Positions 1 to 10,700 are shown, numbered from the stretch's first letter. The stretch is DNA of 64,000 nucleotides from Podocnemis expansa (GCA_007922195.1 ML681964.1:4951858-5015857); one strand, 5' to 3'. A program made the numbers and translations. The notes: a model not told the origin generated them from the sequence alone.

Positions 1-219
1 AAGTACCAGGGCCTGAAAGAGGAACTAAAATGGATGTGGAAAGTAAAGGCCAAAGTGGTCCCAGTGGTGGTAGGAGCACTCGGGGCTGTGACTCCTAAGC
101 TGGGAGAGTGGCTCCAACAGATCCCAGGAACAAGATCAGAGCTCTCTGTCCAGAAGAGTGCAGTGCTCGGAACAGCTAAGATACTGCGTAAAACCCTCAA
201 ACTGCCAGGCCTCTGGTAG
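1..219 (+). pseudogene. 3' end of an R2/R4 (Dong/Rex6)-type LINE ORF
   Basis: The reading frame is open from base 1 to a TAG at 217-219 (72 codons) and starts before the window. The peptide opens with KYQGLKEEL, continues with VVPVVVGALGAVTPKLGEW and ends KLPGLW. From family knowledge, this matches the C-terminal tail after the restriction-enzyme-like endonuclease of R2/R4-type non-LTR retrotransposons. The catalytic PD-D part would lie upstream, outside the window, so activity cannot be judged. Bases 220-643 are AT-rich 3' flank with a T-run near 271-284 and no other gene seen. The LINE class is fairly secure; the clade is a guess. Confidence 0.6.
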
Positions 220-920
220 AGGACCTGAGGTTGAGGATGACACATACCACCCATAGGGGTGAGAGGGGAATTTTTTTTTTTTTAGCAAATATGTATATAT
301 TCATTTATTTGTACATATTTATAGATATAATTAAACTTGATATGGACTCCTGCTATGGATTCTTGATTGATTCTCTTACACACTTTATGTCAAGAAATGT
401 CCCTGCTTTTAATTGTCCAAGATGAAGGAGTCTGTATCTCCCCTCTTGATTGTCTGTGGGATTTGTCTATGTCTTTGTCCATTTTCTTTTAAATTTTTAA
501 ATTCAATTCTTATAGTTTGTAGAGACCACATAAGTTGGGGGAAAGAAAAGCTTTGCAATCTCCTTTTGGCATTAAAACACAATTGTTAGGACATCTTCTA
601 CATAAAATGTAAAACTCATTCCAGCTAAGTAAAGGGCTCTAAGCAGGGCTGGCCCACAACTTTTTGGCACCTGAGGCGGGGAGCTCAAATGACACCCCCA
701 TGTCCCCTAGGTTGGGCCAACACTTTGAAAGGTCTCAATTCTGCCTTCTTCCTGTTCTAATCCTCTCATGGTAGTGCTGTGCTATCTACCCCAATAAAGG
801 AGAACTAACAACTTAAAATGCCTTATTCAAAAATTTTCAGTAACTTTCAAATGCCTGAACAACAAATGTAACTTTTCTTGTCTGCATAGTAAGCGCTGAC
901 ATTTTTATCTGTTTGAATAA

Positions 921-3465
921 TCAAAATAGTGCTTTCTGTGCCTTCTTGGATGCAAAGATTTGAACTGCTTCTTGAAGGGCCACAGTCTGGGCCAGCTCAT
1001 GTTCTATTGAGATGGTTGCAAGGCCAACCAGTCTCTCCTGTTTCATTGTGGAATGCAGTTGTGTTTTTATTAACTTCAGCTTTATTAACTGCAGCTTGGA
1101 GAAGCTGTGTTCTCCACTGGCAATTGTTACAGGAAGTGTTAGAAGTATGCACAGAGCAGCAAAAACATTTGGAAAGAGGGTGGTCATCTTATTTGTGCAC
1201 ATATATTCCAGAACAGCCTTTGGAGTTGTTCCTGGTGCAATGTATCTTGAAAGGGCTTTCAGTTCATCACCCAAGTCACTTGCATCAGTATTTTGCCTGT
1301 CATCATGAGTCAACACTGTCACTAGTGCCCTGCATTGCTGGTGTAGGTCTTCTTCATGTGTAGTGAGGAGTTTTGGAATATATAACATCACAAATATATT
1401 GCTGTGTTCCTTGAGCTACATGAAATGTTCTTCAGCTGACTGTATTGCACAATCTAGCACCTGGTTAAAGAATTCAACTTTGAATTGTTGTTTGGGGTCT
1501 CTCATGGGACTATCCCATGCCTTGTAATAAAATGTCATCTTCTTCGGTGACTCTTAAATTCTCGAATGGGTGGGAAAGTAGCTTCAGTGTGATGTTCCTC
1601 TGCCAACTTCTGTGCACTCTTCAGAATGGTTTGAAATCCCTCATATGACTGGAAAGACTGTAGGCATGACTTTGCTTTGTCCTGTTGTTCTGTTGCTCCA
1701 GATATATCAAAGTCAACACTTTGGAGTCTCTTGCTTACAACATTTATTTCAAACAGTATGTCATGCCACAACACTAAGCCACATAGAAATTTGAAGTTAT
1801 GTATGCTTCTGGTGATTCTATTTCCCTCTGCCACTGTTCTTCAAAGAACAGTTCCTGTCCTAGTCTTATTCTCCATAATGGCAACTATGGCATCACGTAT
1901 CTTCCCAGTTTGGTGTTTGATAGGCTTTATCACCTCCACGTGACCTTCCAGTGGTTTCAGTGTCAGAAAAGTTGTTCTTAGATGTTGCTTCAGAGTTTGC
2001 CGTTGATGAGTTGATGCAGAAAAAAATACATAGCCTCACTAGACGCTGATGCTGCATCACTGACCACCAAGCTCAATGAATGAGAACTGCAGGGGACAAA
2101 AAAAACTTGAGGGTCCGTGTCTGCCCTCCTCTGTTCTTTCCTCTCATGTTGGCACCATTATTGTTGCCCTTACCTCTCATGTCAGCTATCACAATTCCCA
2201 TATCTTGCAGCTTTTTAAGACGCACGTTTGTCACACCAGCTCATGTAGTATCATCAATGTCAATAAATTCTAGAAAACACTCTCTGACAGTTACCACTCC
2301 AGGCACATTTTCACTAGGGTCTGTTGTTGTTACAAAACACACCATTAAACTCATTTGTTTCGTATAGCTGATGTCAGGTGTGCTGTCCGGAATAACAAGA
2401 GTAATATCTTGCTGACTCCATATCTGCCACAGTCTTCGGCTTGACTTTTGTTGCCAGTAACTGTACAATCTCATTTTGAACTGTTTTTCCACAGTACTGG
2501 TGTGTGGAGATTTTTTGGGTGGTGACTCTTCTTAGATGCTCCTGGAGTACAATCAAACTTAGCCATCAGCTCCACAATTTTAAGGAAGTTTCCACTGCTT
2601 AGCACATACAACTGATTTGAAGTGGCACACAGTGCTAGGTTTTGGGTAGCAATCATTCTCACAATGGCAGTGAGCCTTTTCAGAACATTTTGCCAATAAA
2701 GAGACTCTGATACAACCTTCTGTTAATGCTCATCATCTATGGTGGCCTTTTAACCTTAGTCTCATCTCAAACTCTTTCCAGCTATGGAATGCTCTCTAGT
2801 GATTTACTGCCTTCTCATGGCATGCTGGATTTCTAGCCAGATTTTTCCAGTTATTTGTTCCTGTAGAACCCATTATTACTGGAATGCTAGACTGGAAGAG
2901 TTTGCAACAAAAACAGTACGCGGCATTCTGGGGTTTTGAGTATATAGGCCAGGCGCATTGCTGTCCCGGGGAAGGACCCAGCCCCAGCCCCACCCGCTGG
3001 CTGCGGGCCGTGCTCCCGGCCTCAATTCTGCGCTCAGGCCGACCCAGCCTCAGGCTCCTGCTGCCACCAGTCTGGCCCCGGATCCCTGGCCAGGGACAGG
3101 GCAGGGAGCATCAGCTGCTGCAGTGGGTGGCCCGGCCCAGGACAGGGCCAGAAGCAGCCACAGCCACTGCAAGCGGCTGGACCCCAGATCTCCCACTGGA
3201 GACCGGAAGAGGCAGGGGCTGAGAGCCAGGACTCAGGGCACTGACGCTGGGATTTGGGGCATGAGCCCTGTGTGCTCAGCACTAGCAACGTCTCTGATAT
3301 AAGCCTTGGCCTCTCCACTTTGTCACCATTGGGGATTTCACACCAGTAATGTGTTGGATGGAAACTTCTGTTTTCATTGTTGTTGGGGAACATAAAGTTT
3401 TTAACTTGCCATGGCCCATGCAATACAAGGAAGTTCCTCAGGCTACTGCTCAAGTGGGTCCACAA
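921..3465 (-). pseudogene. hAT transposase (TTF/ZMYM1-like), multiply broken
   Basis: Read on the minus strand, the fragments follow the order of a ZMYM1-like hAT transposase. The TTF-type zinc-finger region is at about 3465-2800 (NAAYCFCCKLF, then NNWKNLARNPACHEKAVNH) and is split by an inserted MITE. The catalytic-core region is at about 2662-2100 (VRECFLEFIDIDDTT, DMGIVIADMRGKG, NNGANMRGK). The C-terminal dimerisation domain is at 1391-921 (FPNVFAALCILLTLPVTIAS, then QERLVGLATISIEHE). Several frameshifts and stops separate the pieces, and a short KLKLIK duplication lies in the dimerisation domain. In life it would cut and paste the surrounding element; this copy cannot make a full protein. 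The family is confident; exact pseudogene ends are approximate. Confidence 0.8.
2950..3296. mobile_element. GC-rich non-autonomous hAT MITE, copy 1
   Basis: This is a 347-bp GC-rich block inside the transposase zinc-finger coding region. It starts CAGGCGCATTGC; the reverse complement of its end starts CAGAGACGTTGC. It is flanked by ATATAGGC (2942-2949) and ATATAAGC (3297-3304), an 8-bp duplication with one mismatch. The peptide on either side (VERPRLI and YSKPQNAAY) is contiguous in related transposases, which supports a clean insertion. Open frames inside it are products of GC-richness. A second copy is at 32401-32785. Confidence 0.8.
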
Positions 3466-3482
3466 TCCTGGATCATCTAGAC

Positions 3483-3692
3483 CAGGGGTCTCAAACTCAA
3501 ATCACCACGAGGGCCACATAAGGACTAGAAGAGGGCCGCACGAGGATTAGTACATTAGCCCAAGGACCACACCACTGAAACCTTTCCGTACAGTGGTATT
3601 GCAAATATTGGTAATGATCTTGTCATCATGGGCCACAGGAAATATCTTTAGGAGATGCATGCAGTCCATGGGCCGCATGTTTGAGACCCCTG
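3483..3692. mobile_element. hAT MITE with CAGGGGTCTCAAAC ends, copy 1
   Basis: Both ends read CAGGGGTCTCAAAC inward (14 bp identical), with 210 bp in total. It is flanked by ATCTAGAC (3475-3482) and ATCCTAGAC (3693-3701), an 8-bp target duplication with one inserted base. It is nested in the hAT transposon at 644-4501. A related copy lies at 9128-9300. Confidence 0.8.
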
Positions 3693-4596
3693 ATCCTAGA
3701 CTTAAGGAACTAAACTCAGCAGTAGCTGTTTCTTGACCCTCCATCACATTCTTCTCTGATCTACACTTTTTTCCCAGGAATGTGCATGGTTACATTCATT
3801 TGAGATGGAGATATGGATACTGCAGTAGCTGTCAGGTCACCTGCACTCTGACTAACTGGAAGATCAGGCATCTCCTCACCACTCACATCCTCACTGGGAC
3901 CAGAAGGCTCACCATGAATGTTTGTGTCTATGTATCTCAGGAAAGCGCCTTCCTCCTTAGCTCAAAAATCTTCCCCTGTTTGCTTTCTTTTTCTGAATGT
4001 GACTGCAGAGGGATATTTTCTTCTTTCACTCATGACTACTGTTCTGTGCCAGCTCTAGTGGCTCTCAACACTCAGTTGAAAGGGACAAATAAGGAGGCTG
4101 GCAACATGGTCTGGGTGAGGGAAGATATCAGTGTCTTAAGGGCCTAATGGGCTCCTACTACTTCAGTTGACTGCCTGTTCTCCTCAAGCTGGTGTTGATC
4201 CATCCAGACTCCTGGGGGTGCTAGAAAGGTACATGAGAGGCTCCTCCTCCTCTCTTTCCCAGAAGCTCCCTACTGCTTTCTGTTATTCCCTCTCACCTTC
4301 TCTCCTGCCTGCCTGCTATGTCTTTTGTGCCTTCCTTCCTCAAGCACAACACTCCACCATCTCTGTGCATCTAGGGCAGAAAGAATACATATGCACAAGC
4401 AGCAGATGCAATTTTCTACCCTCCGGGTCCTAAGGGCACCCCTCCACAGTCTGGCACCTGAGGCAGCCACCACTGTTCACATCCTGGTAAGGCCAGGCCT
4501 GGCTGTAAGAGTATTACCATAAATACAGGGTGGCTGGTAGTATGAGGGAGCAGGACAAGCAGCCAGGTAAGAACTATAAGTATTTTTTTATGAACT

Positions 4597-4865
4597 ATTT
4601 GCAGAGGGGTAGTTGTGCTAGTCTGCATATAGCAAAAACAACAAGAAGTCCTGTGGCACCTTAAAGATGAACACATTTCTTGGTGCATAGGCTTTTGTGG
4701 ATTGCAACGCACTTCTTCAGATGCCTGAAGTGGAAGCTATAGTTAGGAGGTATATATATGCACTTGCAAGGGTATTTATACCTTCAGACTGTAGTTTCCA
4801 TTTCATGCATCTGATCAAGTGGGTTGCAGCCCACAAAAGCTTATGCCCAAAGTAGCATATTAGTC
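4597..4865. mobile_element. Fold-back Penelope-type element, short unit
   Basis: The left arm carries the sequence GTCCTGTGGCACCTTAAAG and a tail with GGCTTTTGTGG. The right arm carries the same tail in reverse (GCCCACAAAAGCTTATGCCC) and ends before TTAGTCTTTA. The flanks TTTATGAACTA and TTTATGAATTA look like one diverged target duplication around the whole unit. It lies just upstream of the splice acceptor at 4974. The family is the same as 16014-16262 and 37188-37452. Confidence 0.6.
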
Positions 4866-4974
4866 TTTATGAATTACAACTTTTTATTTTCAGATTTTGT
4901 GATGAGACTTGGACAGTGTTGCAGAAGAGAAAATTGGTAATGTTTCTCTCACTTGTTCTCTTTGTTCTGTGCAG

Positions 4975-5164
4975 TCTGAGAAGTCGAGCCTTAGCAGCAG
5001 CAGCAGCAGCAGCAGCAGCGGAGCAGCAAGGTTCAAAAGTGAATTTTCAGAAAGCACTGACATCCCAACTGAAACCTTTCATCCAACATGTGGAAAAGAT
5101 GAAGACAGGACATGTGATGAAATCCTGTCAGATGACAACTTCACTTTAGAGAAAACTGAAAAAG
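4975..5164 (+). CDS. Host gene, first visible exon: polyserine acidic segment
   Basis: The acceptor is a strong pyrimidine tract ending GTGCAG (4971-4974); the donor is AAAG|GTAGTC. The exon is 190 bp and leaves one base of the next codon. It encodes residues 1-63 of the visible protein: SEKSSL, then nine serines from an AGC repeat (4993-5019), then an acidic stretch with KSEFSESTD, TCGKDEDRTCDE and SDDNFTLEKTEK. No catalytic motif or membrane segment is seen, and the stretch looks disordered. Upstream exons and the start codon must lie outside the window, or upstream of the transposons that fill 644-4865. I do not recognise the gene. The exon call rests on both splice sites and on frame agreement with seven further exons. 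Confidence 0.75.
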
Positions 5165-5254
5165 GTAGTCCTTAGCAGAAGAAACGCTGTAAATGTTAAC
5201 ATTCTGCTGAGGCTTGGCTGAAAGTTTCCTTTCTCCTTTTTTTCCTATGTACAG

Positions 5255-5341
5255 ATGTCTTCTCTGAATTAGATGATGAGCTGGACATATCAGATAATTG
5301 TGGCAGCTTCAGATCAAGTCCTTTGAAAGAATCTGAATTTG
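5255..5341 (+). CDS. Host gene, exon 2: acidic/serine segment
   Basis: The acceptor is TTTCCTATGTACAG (ending 5254) and the donor is G|GTGAGT at 5342. The 87-bp exon is phase 1 to phase 1 and follows exon 1 after a 90-bp intron. The junction codon is G+AT (Asp). The peptide contains DVFSELDDELDISDNCG and ends SPLKESEF. The acidic residues resemble exon 1, suggesting one disordered acidic region. No known domain was recognised. A 30-kb intron follows. Confidence 0.75.
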
Positions 5342-6049
5342 GTGAGTTATGTAAGCATGAAGCAGTATGCTGGATCGTAATAGTAGGACATCGGAATTGT
5401 TCTGAAATATTTAGAGATTTTATGATTGCCTACAAGTTTATCATCTGTTGTGAGAGCAAAGCTATTTCTCAGTGGTGCCATTCTTTCATTACAGTAGAAT
5501 GCTGTTTTATTTTGTACAGCATCTGGTAAAGCTGCATCCCAATCCAATAAACACTGCTTAAAAATTGCAGATGGATAGAGAAGTTGAAATGTATAGGCAA
5601 AGGAGAAAAAAATTTTTTGGATTTGAAGAATAAGAGAGCTGATGAGAGAGAGAGAGATAGAAGGGGTCTGCTCTATATGGAGCCACAGAGAGGGCTTTTG
5701 CATCAACAATGGTGATTATGTGAAAGAATAAAAAGGAGGCCTGTGTTAGATAAATAGGAGGAGTTGAGAAAGATACAGTCTGGGTATGCATTTGAGTGGG
5801 ATTGTATAGAATAGTTTAAATGTTAAGATTAAAAGGATGATTAATACAGAATGTGCACGTTTCTTTTTTATGGTAGAAAGGTGAGCTTACGCTGATGTGC
5901 ATGCCAGTTTTGGCTTCCTGGTGATTTCTTGGACTTTTAGCAGTTGTGTTACTAAATGAGCTATTGGTCTGAGGGTCAGAAACAAGTGTCAGGATGTTTT
6001 TACCACTATGCTCAATTTTACTAAATGGGAGAGGGGTCCTGGATAAATG

Positions 6050-6800
6050 GGGAGAGATTCTACAGGCACTTTGGTGTGGAAAATAGAACTGTAACATGGA
6101 AAATATTAATAATGCTACTGAATAAAAATTGGAAATTCCACCTCATGGTTAATCCCAATATTTCAATACTTGTTTTTGTCCTCAATCAGAATGAAAAATT
6201 GACACTGTTTTTTTCATGGGGTGAAATATTCCAAAAAGTTTTGCTTATATCATGTATTTCTGATTTAAACAAAATATTTCAATGTTGGTGAAAAAGCAAT
6301 TTTTCATTTTGGTTTGTTGAACTGATCTTCAGTGTTTAGTTTCAATTCAGTTCTTCATTGAACTCTTTCTCTACAGCAGCGTATTGCTTCATGACAGTTA
6401 CAGTCCAGGTGCCTGAAAACCCTGTTCCCCCACTATGGGCTGGCCTCACTTTTGTAGTACATCTTCTATGATGCACCTGCAAACAAATAATTCCCATATG
6501 ATCTGCTCAGTCTGAGGGGAAATTGTGTTGCATTGTGAGAAACAGTTTGGCCAGTCAACTCTCTCCATAGGAGAGAACAGGTACACAAGTCATCAAAACT
6601 ACAGTTCCTATGAGAGATTTTCCCACCATAGGGAAATGCAGTTTTTTGTTGAACTGAGTCTAAAAGAAATGCTTCAAGTCTGTTCAGCAAACTAAATCTA
6701 CCACCAATGATATATTTTGTTTCAATTTTCCAAAAAGAAAATCAAAATATTTGAGTAAAATTTCAGTTTCCCTATAGAATATTTCCGTTTTGAGGAAATT
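6050..6800. repeat. Diffuse AT-rich inverted repeat (possible old MITE)
   Basis: Runs related to GAAAAATTGACA, TTTCATGGGGTGAAATATT and TTTCCGTTTTGAGGAAATTTC occur on both sides of a less AT-rich core (about 6370-6700). Similar text recurs at about 9380-9830. This could be an ancient MITE, but I could not fix ends or a target duplication. Confidence 0.3.
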
Positions 6801-7342
6801 TCATGTACCATCAAAATATCAATCAGATGGTAAATGCCTGATCACATTTATTTAAGAAGTTCCAAAGGTAGAGGAAATACCATTGATTGATGGGTTTTGG
6901 GTTTTTGGTTTTTTTTTTGTGGGGAGGGGGGTTTATTCCAGGCTTCAAGAACCATTCAGAGTATTGCTATTGTCATAAGGTAGTTCCAATGCAGTTCTAA
7001 TTCCCAGAGAAAAACAAACAAGTGGAACTTAAACACTAACAAATATATTTATTACTTGAGCTTCTGTGGGAGAAAAATCCTACTTTGTCAGATGCTTTGA
7101 AGATTGGGAAACTTACAAAATGAGAAGAAATAAATGCAGGGAAGTGTAAGTCGTGAGATCAGGTCACACTGTAATATCAAATTAAAACAGTTGTTAAGAT
7201 TCAAACACTGGGGAATGGCATATAGAGGAAGATAAGATCAAACCACCTGTTGTAATGAAAAACAAAAAAATTCAAAGTCCCTGTTTGGCCCTGAAGCAAT
7301 GCAATCAAATTTGCAAATAAATTCAAGCTCTGCTACTTCTCT

Positions 7343-7534
7343 TTAAAGCCTTGATTTGGTATTTATTTGTCTGATCATAGCAATTAGTAAATCTTCAATG
7401 GAGTGATCAGGAAGATTGAAATGCTCACCCATCAGTTTCAGAGTGTTGCAATTTCTGGTGTCAGATTTGTGCCTCTTTATTCTTTCATGCAGAGATTGTC
7501 CTGTTTGTTCATTATATAAGGCAGAGGCCCTCAA
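7343..7534 (-). pseudogene. GIY-YIG endonuclease fragment of a Penelope-like element
   Basis: The minus-strand peptide contains YNEQTGQSLHERIKRHKSDT and GEHFNLPDHSIEDLLI. This pattern (ETGQ-L--R---H, then G-HF--P-H---DL) is the C-terminal part of the GIY-YIG endonuclease found after the reverse transcriptase in Penelope-like retroelements. The GIY and YIG core residues are missing, as is the reverse transcriptase. The other arm (from about 7533, + strand) repeats LPNHSIDDLLI, and both arms continue into a degraded FICKF tail. It cannot encode an active nuclease. Confidence 0.65.
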
Positions 7535-7971
7535 TCTTCCTAATCACTCCATTGATGATTTACTAATTTCTGTGCTCAGTCAAATGACAACCAGATGAAG
7601 GCTTCAAAGAGAAGCTGCAGATCTCAAATTTATTTGCAAATTTTATGGTATTGCTTCAGGGCTCAGTAGGGAATTTGGATTTTTTTTCTCATTACAACAG
7701 GTAGCTTTTGACCTTATCTTCCTCTATATGCTGTTCCTCGGTGTTTGCATCTTTACAACTGCTTTGATTTGCTGTTACAGTGTGACCTGGTCCCATGACT
7801 TATTCCCTGCATTTATTTCCTTCTATTCTGTGTTTTTCCCCCATCTTCAAAGTGTCTGACAAAGTGGGATTTTCTCCCACAAAACCTCATGCAATAAATA
7901 TATTTGTTAGTCTTTTTAAGTGCCACAGGACTCCTTGTTTGTTTTACTGAACTATACTAACACAGCTGCCC

Positions 7972-8567
7972 CAGGGGTTAAAGTTAGCTGGAACACAGGG
8001 GAACGCTGTTCCAGCGCCCACTATTTTTAGGGGTTCAGCCTAAAAAAAGCCATTCCAGGCTCCCTAAAAATAGAAAATGGAGCCAGAACGCTGCACTCTG
8101 GGGCCCACCATTTAAAAAATAGTAGGCCCCAGAATGCAGCATTCTGGCTGCATTTTCTATTTTTAGGGGCCCTGGAACACTGAGCCCCTAAAAATAGCAA
8201 GCCCTGGAATGGCATTCTGCCATGTTCCATCAGGGCAGGGAGCCTCTGAGCATGCTTGGTGAGGCCAAAGCCTGGTCTCACTAAGCATGCTCAGAACTTC
8301 TGAGCATGCTTAGTGAGACCCAGCTCTAGGCCAAAGCCGAAGCCTGGGCCAGGGCCCCTCCCCATGGCAGCCAAGTAAGGGACCGGTACGTGTGTGGGGG
8401 GGGGGTAGGAGCTAAGGTAATGGCAGGCAATTGGGGGGCAGGAGCTGGGGTGGGGGACAGGTTTTTGGGGGTCAGCAGCTGGGGTTCACCAGGGGGCCCA
8501 GACTGGCATGAGGGGTCCCACTAATTTCAGAGGGTCCGGGCCCAGCCAAATTATACTTTAACCCCTG
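7972..8567. mobile_element. hAT MITE with CAGGGGTTAAAGT ends
   Basis: The 596-bp element has ends that both read CAGGGGTTAAAGT inward (13 bp identical). It is flanked by exact 8-bp duplications AGCTGCCC (7964-7971 and 8568-8575). The interior holds inverted CCCTAAAAATAG blocks and repeated GAGCATGCTTAG text. It inserted into the end of the fold-back Penelope-like element, so it is younger. A decayed relative appears to end at 50113. Confidence 0.85.
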
Positions 8568-9127
8568 AGCTGCCCCTTTGGAATTCCTGGAGAGTTTTCC
8601 TTCTTCTGATGTCACAGATACTGACATATGTGTTCTTGTTGATACAACTATCTAGCCAGGAGAGATGTAAATACAAAGTACATGGGTAGTGTTTTTTAAA
8701 ATCTCTTATTACAATTTGGAGAAGTTATCAACGTCCATTTGAAGTTATCATTTGTTCAGCTCATTCAAATGACTCATAATTTATAATTGGTTGTTGGCTA
8801 CAAATGGCTTCCTATTCCAAAAATGTCAAGTTGTATAATAAGTAAATAGGTTGTCATTCATTTTTTCTTGGGCAGTGATTTGCAAACCAACAAACATCTT
8901 CATGTTCTAGTGGCTAAATAGCTATTTGCCAAATTTCAGTTCATCCACTGATGTGCCTAAAAGCGAAATCATCCATCAGGTCTTCTTATACCCATTAATT
9001 TAGTCAGCAGTTCCAAAATAGCTTACACATTTCCCCACCAAGAAAGTTTGCAACTGATAGAAAACTCCTGCTGGGTTACTTTTAAGAAAAATAATGACAT
9101 AAATCACACATTTTAGGTTGTCTACAG

Positions 9128-9300
9128 CAGGGGCTCAAACTCAAATCACCATGAGGGCCTCATGAGGGTTAGTACATTAGCCCGAAGGCCACACCACTGA
9201 AACCTTTCCACTGAATGATATTGCAAATATTGGTAACAATCATGTTATTGCGGGTTTTGGGGACCACATGCAGCCTGCGGGCTGCATGTTTGAGACCCTG
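9128..9300. mobile_element. hAT MITE with CAGGGGTCTCAAAC-type ends, copy 2
   Basis: This 173-bp relative of 3483-3692 starts CAGGGGCTCAAACTC and ends CATGTTTGAGACCCTG. The internal text GTTAGTACATTAGCCC is shared with copy 1. The flanks GTCTACAG (9120-9127) and GTCTATTG (9301-9308) match at 6 of 8 bases. Confidence 0.75.
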
Positions 9301-10379
9301 GTCTATTGTATCTATTTAATACTGAAAGTTCTCATTATTGGGTATCAAAAGTTGTCAGAAATTTTCTTTTCTTTTAGGAAAAATGTAAATTTATGAAGGG
9401 TTTTTTTGTTTGTTTGTTTTTTACTTTTAAAGTTCTCTGATATTTGTGATATCTTTGTAAGAGTTACCTGGAATATTCTGACATGTTTTCAAGAAAATAT
9501 ATCCTCTAAACTCAAACTTTTCTTGGAAAAAGTGGTTTTGATGAGTTTTTCAATTTGAAAAACATTTTAAAAATGTTTTGTTTTGACATTTTCTAAATGG
9601 AAACTCTTTTTTCTGGATCAAAATGACTTTTTATTTTAAAATATAAGCAATAGGAGTAAAAATATATATATAGAATAAGACCCAGTCAAAACTGAAACAA
9701 AATATTTCTGTTGATCTGAATCAGTTTTTTTCCAACAGTTTTTTGTTTCTATGAATATTTTTTAGATTTTGAATTGGGGGGGGGTCCTTTTTTCTCAAAA
9801 TTTTTCACAACAGGTAAAACGGTTTCCTACCCACTCTCATTACTGTGATATGATGTACATTCTTGGCACTTGCCTATTTAAAGTGCAACCTGCTTAACAA
9901 GCGAATAACAACGTTCAGGAATTCCAAACATCACTCACTCTTTCTCTGTAGGGTTCCCCCTCTCTCTCAATTTAAAACTTAATGGATCTTTTGCAAAAAG
10001 ATGTTCCACGCCAAAATGTTCGATGGGATTGAAACTAGTCTGCAGGATAAGGTATAATACGGAGTACTTGGCCTGATTATGGGCCAGGAAATACCACAGT
10101 GTATTTAATTATGTGTTTTATGGCCTTTTTAAAAAGGTAGAACTGTATTTAACAGTTATAAGAAGAAAGGGCCTGACCTTTTAGTATAATCATTTTTAAC
10201 CTTACAAGACAGATTCCCTTAACAACTTCAAATTAGTCATGTGCAAAAAACTTAGATGCTATAGTAATTGCTCATGCTTCTTGAAGATGCTTTATATAAT
10301 TTCTTATCATATAACTGGGTGTGCTTTGTCAAGAGTTGACTCGGTGTCTTGTAATACATATCCCCACCATTATACTTAA

Positions 10380-10700
10380 TTGGGACCTAATCAATTGATT
10401 GGAAGGAAGGCATTTGGCAGCTGGTGCTTATTACCTGAGTAGAGTCATACTAAGGGATGACTGGATGGAAGTAACCCCAACAGCTGGAATTCTGTAAGCA
10501 GACAGGAAGGAAATGCTAGGGAGGGAGTAGGTAGTCTGAAGGTAGGTAGGTATAGGCTGCACTGGCTGCTGCTGGGACTGTATTGATCCCCAGAAGAAGG
10601 TTTGGGGTGCTGGCTACTGATCATAAACAACATGTCAGTAACACTCCAGGCTGTGGCCAACTGAAGTAATATAATAAAGCACAGCAGTGGTAAAGAACAT
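10380..10700. other. No gene recognised
   Basis: This stretch is a little richer in GC than its surroundings, with AGGTAGGTAGG and CTGCTGCTGGG runs. It has open frames on the minus strand but no motif, splice pattern or repeat ends that I recognise. Confidence 0.3.

Larger units (their letters stand above)
644..4501 (-). mobile_element. hAT DNA transposon, decayed, with nested MITEs
   Basis: The left end reads CAGGGCTGGCC, and the reverse complement of the right end reads CAGGCCTGGCC (10 of 11 match). The flanks are GCTCTAAG (636-643) and GCTGTAAG (4502-4509), an 8-bp target duplication with one mismatch, as expected for hAT. The minus strand carries a broken transposase of the TTF/ZMYM1-like type. 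Two smaller hAT MITEs (2950-3296 and 3483-3692) are nested inside. The element ends about 470 bp upstream of the first visible exon of the host gene, so it sits in that gene's intron or 5' flank. Confidence 0.85.
7012..8581. mobile_element. Fold-back Penelope-like element, long unit
   Basis: The left arm (about 7012-7420) and right arm (about 7533-7971 and 8576-8581) are inverted copies. The tail text TTTGTCAGATGCTTTGAAGAT in the left arm returns as its complement near 7845-7870. A single-copy loop lies at about 7421-7532. The flanks AATTCCCAGAGAA (6999-7011) and AATTCCTGGAGAG (8582-8594) match at 10 of 13 bases, consistent with one diverged target duplication around the whole unit. The right terminus is interrupted by a hAT MITE (7972-8567). 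Both arms contain the end of a Penelope-like ORF. Confidence 0.65.

Noticed and set aside
2884..3302. GC-rich open frames as a short host gene
   Set aside because: They lie inside a MITE with target duplications on both sides and have no domain; the frames come from base composition.
4894..4935. Possible small extra exon between TTTTCAG and GTAATG
   Set aside because: It would need a 39-bp intron, and the frame that joins the next exon has a TGA at 4900-4905 region upstream, so it cannot be read through.
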